From positions 62,001 through 126,000 of the forward strand of contig JNDT01001905.1 in the NCBI GenBank assembly GCA_000697055.1: 64,000 bases of DNA, given 5' to 3'. Made by a program: the position numbers and the translations under genes. Source of the stretch: Saksenaea vasiformis B4078. Its lineage: Eukaryota; Mucoromycota; Mucoromycetes; Mucorales; Saksenaeaceae. Shown here piece after piece: positions 52,413 through 64,000 of this stretch. The notes beneath the pieces were generated by a model that was given only the letters and a program-made list of their open reading frames with translations, did no database searches and was not told where the DNA came from. The stretch's first letter is position 1, and every line of letters starts with the position of its first letter.

Positions 52413-52903
52413 CGATTTCTCTTTTGTACCGTGTCGCCTGTGTATTATCTGCGGCCTCCATTGATACGTCCTTTGTCTGATCCTTATTATTATTATTATT
52501 ATTATTACTATGGTTGCTCTCGGATACGGTATGTGAAATAAGATTGATAATATCTTGTTTGTGTGCTTCCAGATAGTCTTTTCCTTCCATGACTTCAAAT
52601 ACGCCTTCCCATGACGGAGGTAACAAAACAGGATCAACCTTTTGAGCCATCTCCGCATGGAACGCTTCAATTTCAGATTTTTGAAATTCTGCTATTCGGT
52701 GTAATAATCGACGTTGTCTCTCCTTCAGCAATCGGCGTTGAGCGCTCTGGGTAGACAAAGATCCGCGACCCACGGGCGTGTCTGCAGGAAGGAAAAGTTC
52801 ATCATCGCTGCATTAAGCGTAAGGGTAATGGGGAATAACTCTAAACACCACCAGTTTACCTGATCGCATGCTCTTGTTCTAACCAGAATAACTCGTTATC
52901 CAT
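51434..52903 (-). CDS. unrecognised protein, acidic/Gln-rich, coiled coil
   Basis: Three exons (52860-52903, 52411-52807, 51434-52324) give 443 aa. The N-terminus begins MDNELFWLEQEHAI. It is followed by a basic helix (QRRLLKERQRRLLHRIAEF) and a probable globular segment (PSWEGVFEVMEGKDY). A poly-Asn stretch and a second helical segment (KLMQKHALLLEEACRNYTEE) come next. The middle is Ser/Thr/Pro-rich with a Gln-rich run. The last 100 residues look folded (YKVATTNGQPTSIGLQDIGG, then a YFIKIDTGD block). I do not recognise the family. The second intron begins inside a (GT)n microsatellite. The gene is intact and convergent with the synthetase. A nuclear or scaffold role is only a guess from composition. 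Confidence 0.72.
52382..52410. repeat. (CA)n microsatellite at splice donor
   Basis: About 14 CA units (GT on the minus strand) form the first 29 nt of intron 2 of the unrecognised gene. The donor GT immediately follows the GAG codon. Confidence 0.9.
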
Positions 52904-53047
52904 GTTCTTGCTTCTCTGATGAAGAAACGTGACACTTTCCCAACTTTTTGGGATTTCCTGCGGGCATAGACAGGTGTGACGTGGAAATTTCATTCGGACA
53001 ACTTGTGCTCAAATCTTCTCGCGTCCTTGCTAACTCCTTAAGAAAGA

Positions 53048-53137
53048 ACTATGCCCATTTATATTCGAATAGAGAAAACTATGTCCATTTGTATTCGAAT
53101 AACAAAAAATCGTGTCCGTTTGTATTCGAATAGACGC
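53048..53137. repeat. three tandem ~30-bp units
   Basis: Units at 53048-53077, 53078-53108 and 53109-53137 share the core TTTGTATTCGAATA (first copy TTTATATTCGAATA) preceded by TGTCC or TGCCC. The spacing is 30-31 bp with several substitutions. Confidence 0.7.
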
Positions 53138-53239
53138 AGGCTGTACTTTTGGTTACACTTGACTATAAAATGGTGTAACCCGTGTCCGCTGACTTTTACG
53201 ATAATAAAAATTAGTATAAGCTTTGGCAGTCGTATATAT

Positions 53240-53639
53240 GGGAATTACTACGGACACTCAGAATCTGCCGCTTAGGGACACTCATGTAACGCGTTTCCGC
53301 CGGCGGCTGGACAGGCATCATATTGAATTTTGATGCAAGCATGGCCGTGCTCGAATAAGAGCCAAATCTTGGGGTATCTTTGAAGCTAGCGTCCATGAGA
53401 TGAGTTCTTATAAGCTGAGTGTCCATGAATTAAGCTCTCATCGAACGCCTACAGGTAGATATCACCCCGTCCATCTGTTCAAGTCTAAACAGTCGATCCA
53501 CGGAGACTCGAACACTCGTTGGTATCAGCATACAATCAAATTTCATTAGAGAATTCTAAGCTATCTACCAAACAGTTCTCTAAATTATGTTACATGAGTA
53601 TTCCCAAGTGGCAGACACTGAGTGTCCGTAGCAATTCCC
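53240..53639. mobile_element. 400-bp inverted-repeat element (MITE-like)
   Basis: The 51-bp left arm (53240-53290) and the 51-bp right arm (53589-53639) are reverse complements with about 44 of 51 positions identical by hand alignment. Similarity stops abruptly at both outer ends and both inner ends. The interior is about 300 bp with no transposase. It contains further TGTCC-type motifs, two of them in a direct repeat around 53393-53440. No convincing target-site duplication is visible. This is consistent with a non-autonomous DNA transposon or the remains of one. The right arm overlaps the 3' end of a decayed minus-strand reading frame. Confidence 0.55.
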
Positions 53640-54798
53640 CTTGTGTATTCCTAACATTCAAATTGGTCCCTTCGTAGACCATCAATTCCTGGTCCCATCC
53701 ATCTTTTTGGTCCTGCAAAGCAAAGATATACTGCAAATTCTCTACAACCCTTGTACTATCTTGGGGTTTGGAAGATCCATTTGAGATTCTTTCGAGTGGG
53801 AATGCGAGGTCTCTCATTGCCTTCTTCATATCAAGTTTCCATAGGTTGTTGTCAAACTGGTGTTGTTTTGGTCGAATGGCTCAAGGGCTTCTTCGCCTTC
53901 CAATTGCCCCTAAGGCTAATATATTTTTTCTCTCGCTTCGGGGTGAGATGGATCCTCAAAAGAATTCTGCAGACGTATTCCAGAAGTCGCATGCACCCTT
54001 TCCCAGACCACATGTTCTGAAAATTAATGCTGTGCTGTCGGATCGCACTAAATACCGTCTCTGACATTTCGGTTGTCGCCTATGATGATGGGGTATCCCA
54101 TGAAATCGCCTCACCAAGTTCTGCCTAGAAGCGATGGCAAATGACTCATCGAGTGCCTCTTTTGCGTCGTTAAACTCAATCTTCTTTTTGCGGGCTGTTC
54201 TCTCACGAGCTGTGTCCTGACTGCTCAATGTGCCGACATTGATTTCTGAACGGCGCTCTGGTGCTTCGACTGACCGTGGCTGGCGTCTACTTTTACTGTT
54301 GTATGTCAACGGCAAGCATTGGCTTTCTCCATTGTGTGACGATATATCATGTAGGAGTCCAATGCTGATTTCTCCATCTCCAAATACATGCATTTCTTTT
54401 TCGGGTTGAGAAAACATATATCTTCAAATTGGTGTGCGAGGCGATTGCACAGATCAGCAAATACGGTTCAACGAGTTTGATTCGGTCTCTGGCGCTAGAC
54501 TTGGTACTGTATTCATGATTCCCTTGCTCGATCAAGCGCAGTACATCGAATGCCAGACCTTTTTTCTATTATTAATGATCAACCCGAACTTTGCAAATAT
54601 TCTATCGCTGTCTTTTTGTTCTCGTTCGTTACCTGTTTGTTCTGTGTGAAACGATACGCTTCCTCAAGAGCATTATGGTGCGATCTTCCTTGATGCATAA
54701 CTGGTGAGGCGGAATTTTGGCAACACAAGGAATCAAAGCTCTTGATCTAGCTATAATCGTATTCAAAGATACTCGCGATGTCAATAGAATTTGCCATT
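53590..54798 (-). pseudogene. decayed multi-frame ORF cluster
   Basis: Three overlapping minus-strand frames (54347-54535, 53956-54417, 53590-53829) look like parts of one former protein. The first frame continues into the second only with a frameshift near 54415: a hydrophobic LLICAIASHTNLKIYVFS segment leads to KEMHVFGDGEISIGLLHD. This resembles, weakly, the end of an OTU-type protease fold. From the ATG at 54798, a frame that later reads NALEEAYRFTQNKQ is interrupted by an in-frame TAG. I found no set of normal-length introns that repairs it. A decayed transposon-borne gene is likely; the family is not established. Confidence 0.35.
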
Positions 54799-56100
54799 GT
54801 AAACGAAGAAAAAGAAAACAGTGAGAAAGAAAGAGCTGATCTGACAACACTTGAAATCCATGTGATGTCTAAGAATTAACAAGTCAGGTTATGGAGTACA
54901 TCATTTTATACCCGAGTGTCATTCTTGCGTTACTGACCGGTTAACCGTTATACTTATGGGTGAATGGTAAACATATCCACAGTTAACAGAGTATGCTCTT
55001 AATTTTCAGGGTTTTAAATCACGGGGACATCATATCGCGCGTGTGTTATTGTAGAAAAACCGCCGTTTATTTACATTAATCCTAGATACGTAATGACCAA
55101 AGGTGCTGGATATCCATGTATTTAAAGCTTCGAGAATTGAAAAGCTTCAAACTGTAAAAAAAGGCATAGGCTTCAGTTAGACATCCAAAGTATGTCTCCC
55201 TGGATCAGATCGTTTCCAGAAACTACCCCGAGGAAGCGGTCCTGCAGCAAGATCTAATCCCACTGTTACCCAAAGAAAAGGTTTCTTTGTGTATTCCAAA
55301 TTCATATCTCTGCACTGAATCTTAATCAAAATTTCGTCGCACGTATTTGTCATCTGCAATTGTTTGTCTGACAACGGTCAGTGCTACTCGAAATCAAAGT
55401 TGCGTATCTTTTAAGCAAAGGAAATCCTCGTCTTTTCGATTTACACTTTTCTGCGGTGTCGAAGTGGTAGGCGATCCTCTCTTTCTACGGCACGGCATCG
55501 AAGTGATTGATTGGAAACTGTCTGCACTCTGCCACCGTTGTCAGCGCTCCACTATTCTACTGCTTTACATAGCTACATATCCAAAAGATTCCGGTATGAA
55601 TGGCTCCTAAACATTGTTGGATCAATGTGATCGCCTAATCAATCCTTGGAAGTGGATCTGCGATGGTTCGGGGACATCACGCATGGTGTATTTGAAAGAG
55701 CGCAGTTTTCTTCATAGTAGCGCATGCAAGTTGATACACATCTGGGAGATGTACCATTCAGAAATGATAAAGAACAAATTAAAGTATTCTGGGCACCTTA
55801 TTACTATGGAAGACGAATCTTTCTTGGATGATTAGAGAACAGCCCGAAGTTACCGTGTCTCTATCTCCTTTTTCATCCTATAGACACGTATGTGATAAAT
55901 TCGTACTGAAGCAAGAACCAGGCTGTCCACGTTGGAATAGGATCTCCTGACTACAATGAACATAGGAAAGCTATGTGTTCGGAGAGATCTCGGATCGAAT
56001 TCATAGCGTCAGTGAAGCAACCATCATTGAAAGGCAAAACACGTCACGATCGTTGAATGTTACAGTGGCAGCAGGACGGGAGTTTGAAACCAAGAACGTT
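54799..56100. other. intergenic upstream of INTS3
   Basis: Frames at 55177-55374 (minus), 55347-55610 and 55614-55835 (plus) are short, lack known motifs and do not splice together convincingly. Some may be fragments of the same decayed repeat as the preceding region. The INTS3 promoter presumably lies near the right end. Confidence 0.45.
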
Positions 56101-59100
56101 ATGGACCCAACATCATTCATTTCGAAATTGTTCGATTATGAAGAAGTCGATCTTGAGGATGACTTGGATCTGGTGAGGTCCTTCACTTGTTCTTTACGAA
56201 AGAAACGAAACGATCTAAGTGTATACTTAGGAATTGACGCGATTGTACGCCGAATACCGTGAAGCAGCCAGAGATAAATCAGAGATTGAGCTTCATAATT
56301 ACTTGCAAGATAAAGCAAGTATTTTTTTTTACTCTCTCTGCATATAGAACTGGGTTAGTTAACGATATATAATGCAGGTATCGCAGAGTAAAAAGCAATA
56401 TATCGACGTAGTCTCTGCCCTTTTATATGGTGTTTTAACGGAGGTGGAGAACGCTCGAACAGTAAGCAAAAAGAAAAAAGAAAAGAAAAAAAGAGAAAGA
56501 AGAGAAATTGATGCTATCTATGCACTCCTTCTTATAAAAATTGAAAGCTCTTTCAATGTCTTAGCTTTGTCAATCGCGATAATTTTTCAGGTGTCTTGAC
56601 CAAACTACATTATCTTGCCACCCATGTCAGATTTCAACATATAAAGTTTGGTGTAAAAGAGCAGGTGAGTGTTCATCATCATCATCATCATCATCCCCAT
56701 ATAAATTATCTTAATATTTTATACTTAGATGTTTTGGTTAATCAACGAATTGACCAGTTTAAACGTACAAAGCATTGATAACATTTATCTATGCCTTCTA
56801 AGACAAATTAAAGGTGGCGATACCAGTCAACCTAATGTTCTGCTGTGTGAACAGATGTTGAAACTGTTAAATGCACGGCGGTCTTGGCTTGATATGTACC
56901 CGCGGGTCATATCCACTGCCGTTTATACTTTTCTACGTCTTATCCCAGATCATCGACCATCCCATCTATTAGCACTTCAAGAAAAAGAAGTTAGATTTGT
57001 TGTCAGTCTATTACGAGACAAGGTAAATGAGTCATCCTACACGAGTTAAAACTGACCATATGAAAAGTGGACGGTGTGTTGTGGCATTGGTAGAGATCTG
57101 GTCCGAGCGCTTCAAGATGTTTCCACTCTACCCGAAATAGCGCAGTTATGGGATGACATACTAAATACACCCGAAAAACTTTCACCACGCTTCAAAGGTA
57201 GGTAAAAAAAAAAAAGGGAAAAGCAGGGGGTTAGGCTAATCGAGGAAAGATTGTTTACTGATTTGATCTATTGCAAAGGAGTCGATACAATCCTTAAGCA
57301 ACCCACACCAAAAGAATATTTATGGGGTCGATTAACACCAGATATGGAAGCCAAATTATTATATATCTTACAAAATGTAGGGATACCCGATGATACATTT
57401 CTTACTCATCTATTCAATAGCTACCTATTGGGCATTACCAACGAAATCTTGGCTGGTTCCTTCAACGGTATTTGAATGGCCCCGAATCAGAACCCTTTTT
57501 TGTCGATGTGATCCGGTTTATTGTTGCCGGATGGTACCCTTCCAATCAGATTTTGCAGAGCGATATTGTGCCTCGCTATGTGATTATTGGAAGCATGCTT
57601 AGAGCTATCAAGGTTCGTAGTTTCTTGCTCTCAGATTGAGACTTCTTAATTGATCATCCTAAAAAGATCTTGCCTTGTAGAGTAATGTAGTGGCTGCCAA
57701 CGTGAAGATGGCGCTTATCTATGATTGGTTATTTTTTACAGCTACAGATAATATTATGTTTATTGGTAAGTTATCTATTCCGCAAAAGCTGTGATGAAAA
57801 GTAAGAGCTCATGCTTTTCAACCAGAGCCGGCAATGCTATTAATGGAAAGATCTGCTGAACGTTATCCTTATATTACGGCGATTATTATGGAATTCCTGA
57901 AACTTTCTGTTGATGAGTACTTCCCACCCTTGAAAGAGTACATGGCACGCTCTGTCGCTTGTGGAATGCAGACAATGCTTTCTAAAGGCGTTATCCGGTA
58001 ATTAACTAATTGTTTATACACCTCAAGATCGCTGATTGGATTATGCAGGAGCATCATGCCTATCTACAAGTGCCCCGCTGTGGATGAAGTAACACGGTCG
58101 TGTATGCGAGCCCTGTTTGGCGCCTTCCTGAAACACGATGCAACCACCCCGACACCAGCATTACCTGAGGCGCGAATGCAAAGGCCGGGTGTACAGGACG
58201 ACAAACCGGCAGAGACTACCCCAATGGAATTTGCTATGCAAGAACCTTCTAAACCAGTGAACATACACGAAGAGGAAGAGATAGTTACAGAAAAGGAAGA
58301 TGGGGAGGAAGGTGAAATAATGAATGAGGAACGTCCTATGGAAAATGAGGATGATGTAGAACGCTATTTATATGGGGATACAGGTAAGAAGATCCACATG
58401 CGTGTGTAATACACTTCCTAATTTTTTTTTGATTAAAAAAGAAAAAGCAGAAAAGGTATTTGAGCCTTTGGAATGTACAGAGGTCCAAGCTGAGTGCGGC
58501 GTATGGGATGAGGATGTTGTTATGGAAGAACATGCTCCAGAGGTATCAGTTGAATCAGCAACAGCAACAGTTGCTGTGACAGAGAACGTGGAGAACGAGG
58601 AAGCACCACCTACAGAGACAACAGATCAGGGAACAGCAATCGTTTCCGGAGAAGATGCTGCACGAGTCTCCACAGAGCAGATGGAACCTACAGAGGCAAT
58701 GGAAAAGGAAGAGGAGGCTTATGAGGGGGATGACAACGAGATCTATGAGGGCGAGGAGGAAGAAGAGGAAGAGGAACAAACGACAGAGCGACTACAATCA
58801 AATCAATCGTACTGGATATTTGGCGACGCATTAAAACGCTTCCAATCTTCTTGTTCCATTGTTAATGCAGGCAAAGCTACGAGTGGTGCCGAAGAATATG
58901 ATGCACAAATGACGACAGCAAAATCCAGCCTCAAAGAAATCTTATCCGTATACCTCCGCATGGTAATTTATTGCTCTTGGCTGGCTATAGGCACTAACAT
59001 AATTCTTTCTTTTCAACTAGGCAATCCCAGCGGAAACATTAGCGCCAAATATAGCGCCACAAATACGTAGCATTATGTCCAGTTTGCTATTAGAACACTC

Positions 59101-60660
59101 GCACATCGTTTTTGAAGAGGAGCCAACAGAAGACAGCGTCATACAAGATCCACTGAATGATCCATTCGACCTATTGATGTTGACATTTTGGAATGCAAAG
59201 GACAATGCAGCCCCGAGAGATAAAGTAGTTCGATTAATTGGATGCATTGCACATAGCGCTAAAAAAGGTCGACAACATTTGACGGGTATGCGATGGTGGA
59301 TGTATATTGCTTGGTAAGATATAAAAACCTAGGCATCTGTTTTCTCTGATCGATCGTACTTTTTGAAGTCGTCTAGAACTACTCTCAAAACGGGAAGTGA
59401 ATCCGAATCATTGCATGAAAGAGATCATGGGTTGTTATGAGGCTCTTGTCCTACAAGGGTGCCCCGGAGAGATAGACAAAAACGAATTCTTAAAACAATA
59501 TATTGTAGGAGACATGCGGGTAAGTTAATGTGGATGATCAGAACATGTATATATATTCAAATTTCTCATGTTAGATGCTAGCAGAGCATAATATTCTGGC
59601 TTTTCATACGGTTGTATCATGGATCTACCGATTATTACCTTCTGTATCAGAAGGAAACATTGACCTTCTAAGGCTGGTAGTCACTATGATTCTACCAGAT
59701 CAAGTAAGTAATCCACAGGACTTGTGTATATATATTCATGTTTTATTTTCCCATTTCAGCTCGGTAATCTTGTATGTATGATCCATTACGGATCAATCCG
59801 ATTATTTGGGGACACCGTCAACCCGGAATTCTTAGGTTTGCCATAATTGGAAAAAGGTTAACATCATTACTAAGTTAGTATTCTAGTTTCGTCATTGAGC
59901 ATGGGTCCATTTGAGGTGATGAGTACCTGGCAGATCATGTCCGCTGAACTTCGAGGTCACCCGGAGAGAGTGGAGATGTTCTTCAGTCATCCAGGCGTTC
60001 AACATCTTTTTCGATCACAATGTATGTTTCCAGGAACAAGCTTTTCTTTTTCTTTTAACTTATAAGCTCTCTCTTTTTTTTTTTTTTTTTTTTAGTCCGT
60101 AGCGAGATCATGCCTCCTCTTTTAGCGGTGTTATCTTCTGTTGAGCCGACAGAGACACTTCTAAAAGCCATTTTTCAGATAGTATCCGTCGAGAAACAAA
60201 CAACTGATGTGACATGGCAATTTGTTATGGCTGCACTGAATCATTGGTCTAATATTACTAATGAATCACTGCAACGTTGCCTGTCAGAACTCGTATCAAA
60301 TCTGTTGGATGCAGCCGAGAGCGAAGTGGAGGAGAACAGTGAAGATATCAGCCAACTTGGGTCGCGGGCGATCAAAACTTTGCATACGTGGTGGGCAACA
60401 CCTAATCGATCCAAGCAAACGGGTAAATGAAGCAAATCGTTGAAGGACAAGGTGACTAAAACCCTAGCTGAAGATGTGTTTTTGAACGACCGGAGTTTAC
60501 TGGCGAAGTTGGCACGACTCAGCACCATGGTAGGCCAATGGTGTCCCAAAGAATGGTCACAAGGTAAGAAGAAGAAGGATAACTGCGACCTGATTCATTT
60601 CTGTATACCACAGAGGTTCGACGGAAAAAGCGTCCACTTATGCTCGACGATTCTGAATAA
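56101..60660 (+). CDS. INTS3: Integrator complex subunit 3 (INTS3)
   Basis: Twenty exons give 1145 aa (human about 1040): 56101-56172, 56231-56314, 56378-56461, 56548-56664, 56729-57022, 57068-57197, 57279-57376, 57421-57612, 57681-57765, 57826-57997, 58049-58383, 58442-58962, 59021-59313, 59369-59519, 59575-59703, 59760-59835, 59887-60021, 60096-60422, 60468-60563, 60614-60660. Diagnostic blocks include CLLRQIKGGD, AVYTFLRLIPDH, IGRDLVRALQ, GRLTPDMEAKLLYI, WYPSNQILQSDIVPRYVIIG and SNVVAANVKMALIYDWLFF. The middle (residues 500-720) is an acidic insertion that differs from animals. The C-terminus ends in a basic RRKKRP cluster. INTS3 is a subunit of Integrator (snRNA 3' processing, Pol II attenuation) and a scaffold of the SOSS single-strand DNA-binding complex. 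Intron 2 is GC-AG. Confidence 0.9.
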
Positions 60661-60840
60661 AATAACATATACATGCTATGAAGGTGGAAAATTTTCTTGG
60701 TTTTTATGCTGAAAGTTTTACTTTGCATCTACTCGTTTGACATGAAATCATCCGACGGAAGCACGGGACGTATGATAAACAGAGAGCAGTTTATTCTTGA
60801 AAAAAAAAAAGATGCTATGCTCTTTTTAAAGATAGTTATT

Positions 60841-62727
60841 TTACTTGGATGGGTCAGACGATGCCATAACGTTGCTTTCATTTGTTCCATCGTTATTCAT
60901 TACTGCACCATACCCTTTTATCCTTCGCTCAATATCCTGTGATTTTGTAGATTCAGCGAATGATTTGGAACGTGCTTCTGATTGTAATAATGGTGAATTT
61001 ACTTGACGCGACCGCTGTTGCCGTTGGGCGGCGTGGAAACTGTTTGACCTGACCATTTGAAGAATAGGTTGAAGCTGTGGAGGAAGGGGATGCGCTCGTC
61101 CACGAGTCACCTTGACCTTATTGTGCACTAATGTTGTTGTTTAGATATTACTCCCTCCTTCCGCTCACGATTTTCTTACCGTCCACATAGACATCCGTCT
61201 CATCAACAATTTCCTAGAAATATCCATGTAAACTTGAATAGATCTCTTCACTTTACCTCCCCAATAAGCTCTTCAATAACATCCTCAAGGGTGATTACAC
61301 CTATTGCACCGCCAGCACCGCCAGGATTTCCTGACACGAGAGCCATATGACCTTGGTCTAAATGAGAAAATGGGGATGCCACCTGAATCCTCTCTTACTT
61401 TTTCCTTCCTGAAAGAAATTCAAGATATCAAGACAGCTGGTGTTTGGCGAGGCTTCAGGTAAAGCTCTAAGCTGAAATGATTTAACAGGTAACTGATCAT
61501 CACTATCATAAGTGATCAGATTTTTAACAAGTAACATCCCAATAAAATTCGATTTATCATCCGCAGTGCAGATAGGAATCCGTGAGTAACCCTCGGATAA
61601 AATCTGTTGATAGGATCAGCGGAAGACTCTTGCTCCGTTTCTTCTTCTTTTTTCTTTTTTTTTTTTTTTACTTTATCCACTGTTTGTTTGTCCAAGATGG
61701 AATCGACGTTTAAAGTAAAGACGTCTTCGATAGGCACCATCACCTTGCTCACTGATTTTTCTCTTAAATCCAGAACAGATCCAATGATATGGACTTCATC
61801 TTCCGTCAAACCCTCTGTATCTTGGGATCGATGAAGCGATACAAGCGTTTTCAATCCTAAAGCGTCTCTTTATTACTCTTTGGCTATGTTTCATCGAGAA
61901 AAAAACAACTTGCCTGCCTTTTTGTACACAGTTCCAGGTGACGAACCTAGGAAATAGTCCAATAGGAGAGCAGTCGGGTAGGCGATAGGGTACAGAAGGT
62001 ACATGATAAGAAGTACCATCCTGCACATGAAACTTGTTAAAGAAACGTTTCTCTTCACATCAATTTTTTTCTTTACATTGAACATTTTGCACCAATGGCA
62101 AGTCCGTGTCGCACACAAAGGGCTAAACAACAAATGGATTCATAAGTAGAAAGGCCTTGTTTTCCAGGCTTACCTTGTGGAATGACTCTGTGCAACCGGG
62201 CAGCAAAAGGTAAACAAATCAAGCGATTTCCGGTCGGCATTAAAAAAATGAAGGACTTACTCTCCGAAAATGACGATTAACAAGGTAGAGATCACAACTG
62301 CTTGCCAGCCGCCGCCGAGAACCGAATCCAGAATGATTGGCAACGTCTCATTTACGATAACATTAGATAAGAGTAATGTTACTAACACCCAGTGCTTGCC
62401 GCGGTCGAGCAGACGTAGGACCTTTGCAGCATCTTTCTTTTCAGCCTCCGTACCCGATTCCATCATTACATGGAGATTCGTGCGGTCAAGGCCCATTAAG
62501 CCAAGCGTTAGACCTTTCAAATAGATTAAGCTCAATAATGGATAAACAAAGTGTAACGGATCTGTACCGGCAAAAAAGCCGCCTAGTAAGACCAGCGCAA
62601 TAATGACAAGGAGACGAAGCAACCATTCTGGAGAACCTGCACCAGATTCTGACTGTAATGTCGGTCGTGCATGTACAAATGTCAGAAGAATCGACAGAAT
62701 CCACGGCTTGACATGGCCAAAGCTCAT
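60841..62727 (-). CDS. CNNM/Mam3-type membrane protein (DUF21 plus CBS pair)
   Basis: Ten exons (62568-62727, 62261-62513, 62174-62187, 62077-62122, 61914-62020, 61672-61856, 61399-61603, 61257-61357, 61180-61213, 60841-61127) give 463 aa. After a short hydrophobic leader, the DUF21 domain has three or four membrane helices and the hallmark [20 protein letters not shown] and IFGEVIPQALCARHG follow. Two CBS domains follow: one with [10 protein letters not shown], then SRIPIC, and one ending [21 protein letters not shown]. The tail is basic and disordered. The family (fungal Mam3, animal CNNM, bacterial CorC/MpfA) is tied to magnesium or manganese homeostasis at plasma or vacuolar membranes. 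Exon 3 has only 14 nt. Intron 5 is GC-AG (AG/GCAAGT context). It is convergent with INTS3, with 180 bp between the stop codons. Confidence 0.92.
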
Positions 62728-64000
62728 GCTATATATTACAAACTTTAAATAGACGTTTTCTGCAGAAAAAAAAAGATCGACTTTTGTTCTGTCCCGGGAC
62801 AGTGGGATTTTTTTTGCAGGTGACTTTTGCATTAGCAAATAGGACTGGATTTGCGATGACTGAGAATCAAACTCTGCAACGCGCATTCCTTTGAAGCATC
62901 CGAACCATCAGGGTGTCATTGATGTATACGATCACGATTTGTCTCATGCGAGCCGAACAAGACAAAGGAACTGAGCAAAAGGGAGAGGCTTTAGTGCGCA
63001 TGTATAGGGAAGCCTGTGTACATTTGAATAAATTGTGCGACGCATAGCAATAAACGACACGTTGACATTCCTCGTGTGTGCTCGTTACAATGTCTATGGA
63101 GGACATCGCTAGCCAATATTCGCAAAGCAAAGACTGAAATCCTGACGTAAGAGTGCCCACTCAACTTGACGGGCATGTATAGCGCGCTTGCTAAAGGAAC
63201 TCGGTCGATTGATTGTCAATAAATCGGGGACAACCACCTCGAAAAAAAGGATCAAAATATGTTATAAAAAGAGTTCTCATTATTTGGGCCGAGTTGAGAT
63301 CATTTTGGCACTCAGTTTAAGATGAACTTCCGGTTCAATGAGTGTCTCTTAGCCATATGATGACAAAGGGTACGTAGGAACATGGTACCCACGCATTTCC
63401 CCGCGCCACCTCATACGCACAACAAATTTGTGTGCAAGCTCCACGGATAAGAAACGTTTACTTATCGTGGGAAAGAAATGCGTAAATACTACATAATCGC
63501 CCGAGTTACGCAGGAGTCCTTCTCCAAAATCATCGACGGCCTGTTGTCTTCATCCTGTTCGTTCGGCTTGTTTTGACCGGTACAGCAAAAGCTAAAGATC
63601 ACCTTGATATGGTCCTATGTCATTCTGCCTCCTCCTGTAATGTAAACCACGGGTGAAGCTGTAATTCGCGGTATTCAGAATAGCCGGTACGACACGTTTT
63701 GTTGCCAGTTTAGATCATTTCCGAAGCATTTACTTCCCTTTCGGGTATTCAGGCCTAGATGACCTTAAATCGACTGCGTTTGCAAAATTTCTGAGTAACC
63801 TCTGCAATTCTTAATCCTGTTCGAATTGTGAAGTTGTATGCTGCATCCGTTGATTGTTGTGTAAACTTGCAGCTTACTGGTACGGGAGACTCTCTATAAT
63901 TTTTATTGTGAAAAGATTACGCGGATAAAGTCGTATCAGTTCCTGTAAACAAAGTTCATCAACTGCTGCTGCATATCGCCAAATGGTCTCATACTGCTAT
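62728..64000. other. right flank, no gene seen
   Basis: The first part is presumably the promoter of the CNNM/Mam3-type gene. No frame beyond 97 codons is present and none has a recognisable motif. A gene starting beyond the window edge cannot be excluded. Confidence 0.5.

Noticed and set aside
53480..53580. tRNA-like stretch with a TTCGAGT loop on the minus strand
   Set aside because: The T-stem and acceptor stem do not pair and no D-arm consensus is present.
60423..60467. In-frame TGA in INTS3, suggesting readthrough or a truncated protein
   Set aside because: A 45-nt GT-AG intron with a branch-like CTAAA removes the TGA, keeps phase 1 and joins to the conserved basic C-terminus.

Overview
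The window is nuclear DNA from an early-diverging filamentous fungus, most likely Mucoromycota (Mucorales-like). Clues are AT-rich spacers, dense short introns (many 45-90 nt), genes averaging several exons, and a gene mix of TMEM184 family, PLB1-type GDSL lipases, Pho80-type cyclin and an Integrator subunit. The species was inferred from gene content only. All gene models were spliced by hand from the sequence; every model closes with consistent intron phases, but no transcript evidence was available.

Layout: 1-4187 holds no gene I can support. 4188-12522 carries an alpha-arrestin (+) and, on the minus strand, the spliceosome factor Cwc15, a PC-esterase-like membrane protein and a TMEM184/OST-alpha protein. 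13917-23056 is a head-to-tail array of four paralogous secreted GDSL phospholipase B-like genes (minus). 24046-27527 is a divergent pair, a copper-radical (glyoxal) oxidase (-) and a two-domain fasciclin protein (+), sharing a 271-bp promoter. 27528-32490 is a nearly 5-kb gene-free stretch. 32491-43898 (minus) has a Mid2/Wsc-like wall sensor, the meiotic MutS homologue MSH4 (24 exons), a coiled-coil/WD40 protein and a Pho80-like cyclin. After another gap, 47522-51382 (+) has a USP36-type deubiquitinase and histidyl-tRNA synthetase. An unrecognised protein (51434-52903, -) follows, then a repeat/transposon-like zone with inverted repeats and a decayed ORF cluster. 56101-60660 (+) encodes Integrator subunit 3 and 60841-62727 (-) a CNNM/Mam3-type DUF21-CBS membrane protein.

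Main points for a second look: the lipase array, in which two of four copies have lost the conserved Asn of the GxND block; frequent GC-AG introns plus an apparent GA-AG intron inside the MSH4 Walker B coding region; a histidyl-tRNA synthetase whose two in-frame start regions predict mitochondrial and cytosolic forms; an intact INTS3 in a fungus; a splice donor formed by a (GT)n microsatellite; and a 400-bp element with 51-bp inverted repeats next to a decayed ORF cluster. I found no CRISPR array, rRNA or convincing tRNA gene.
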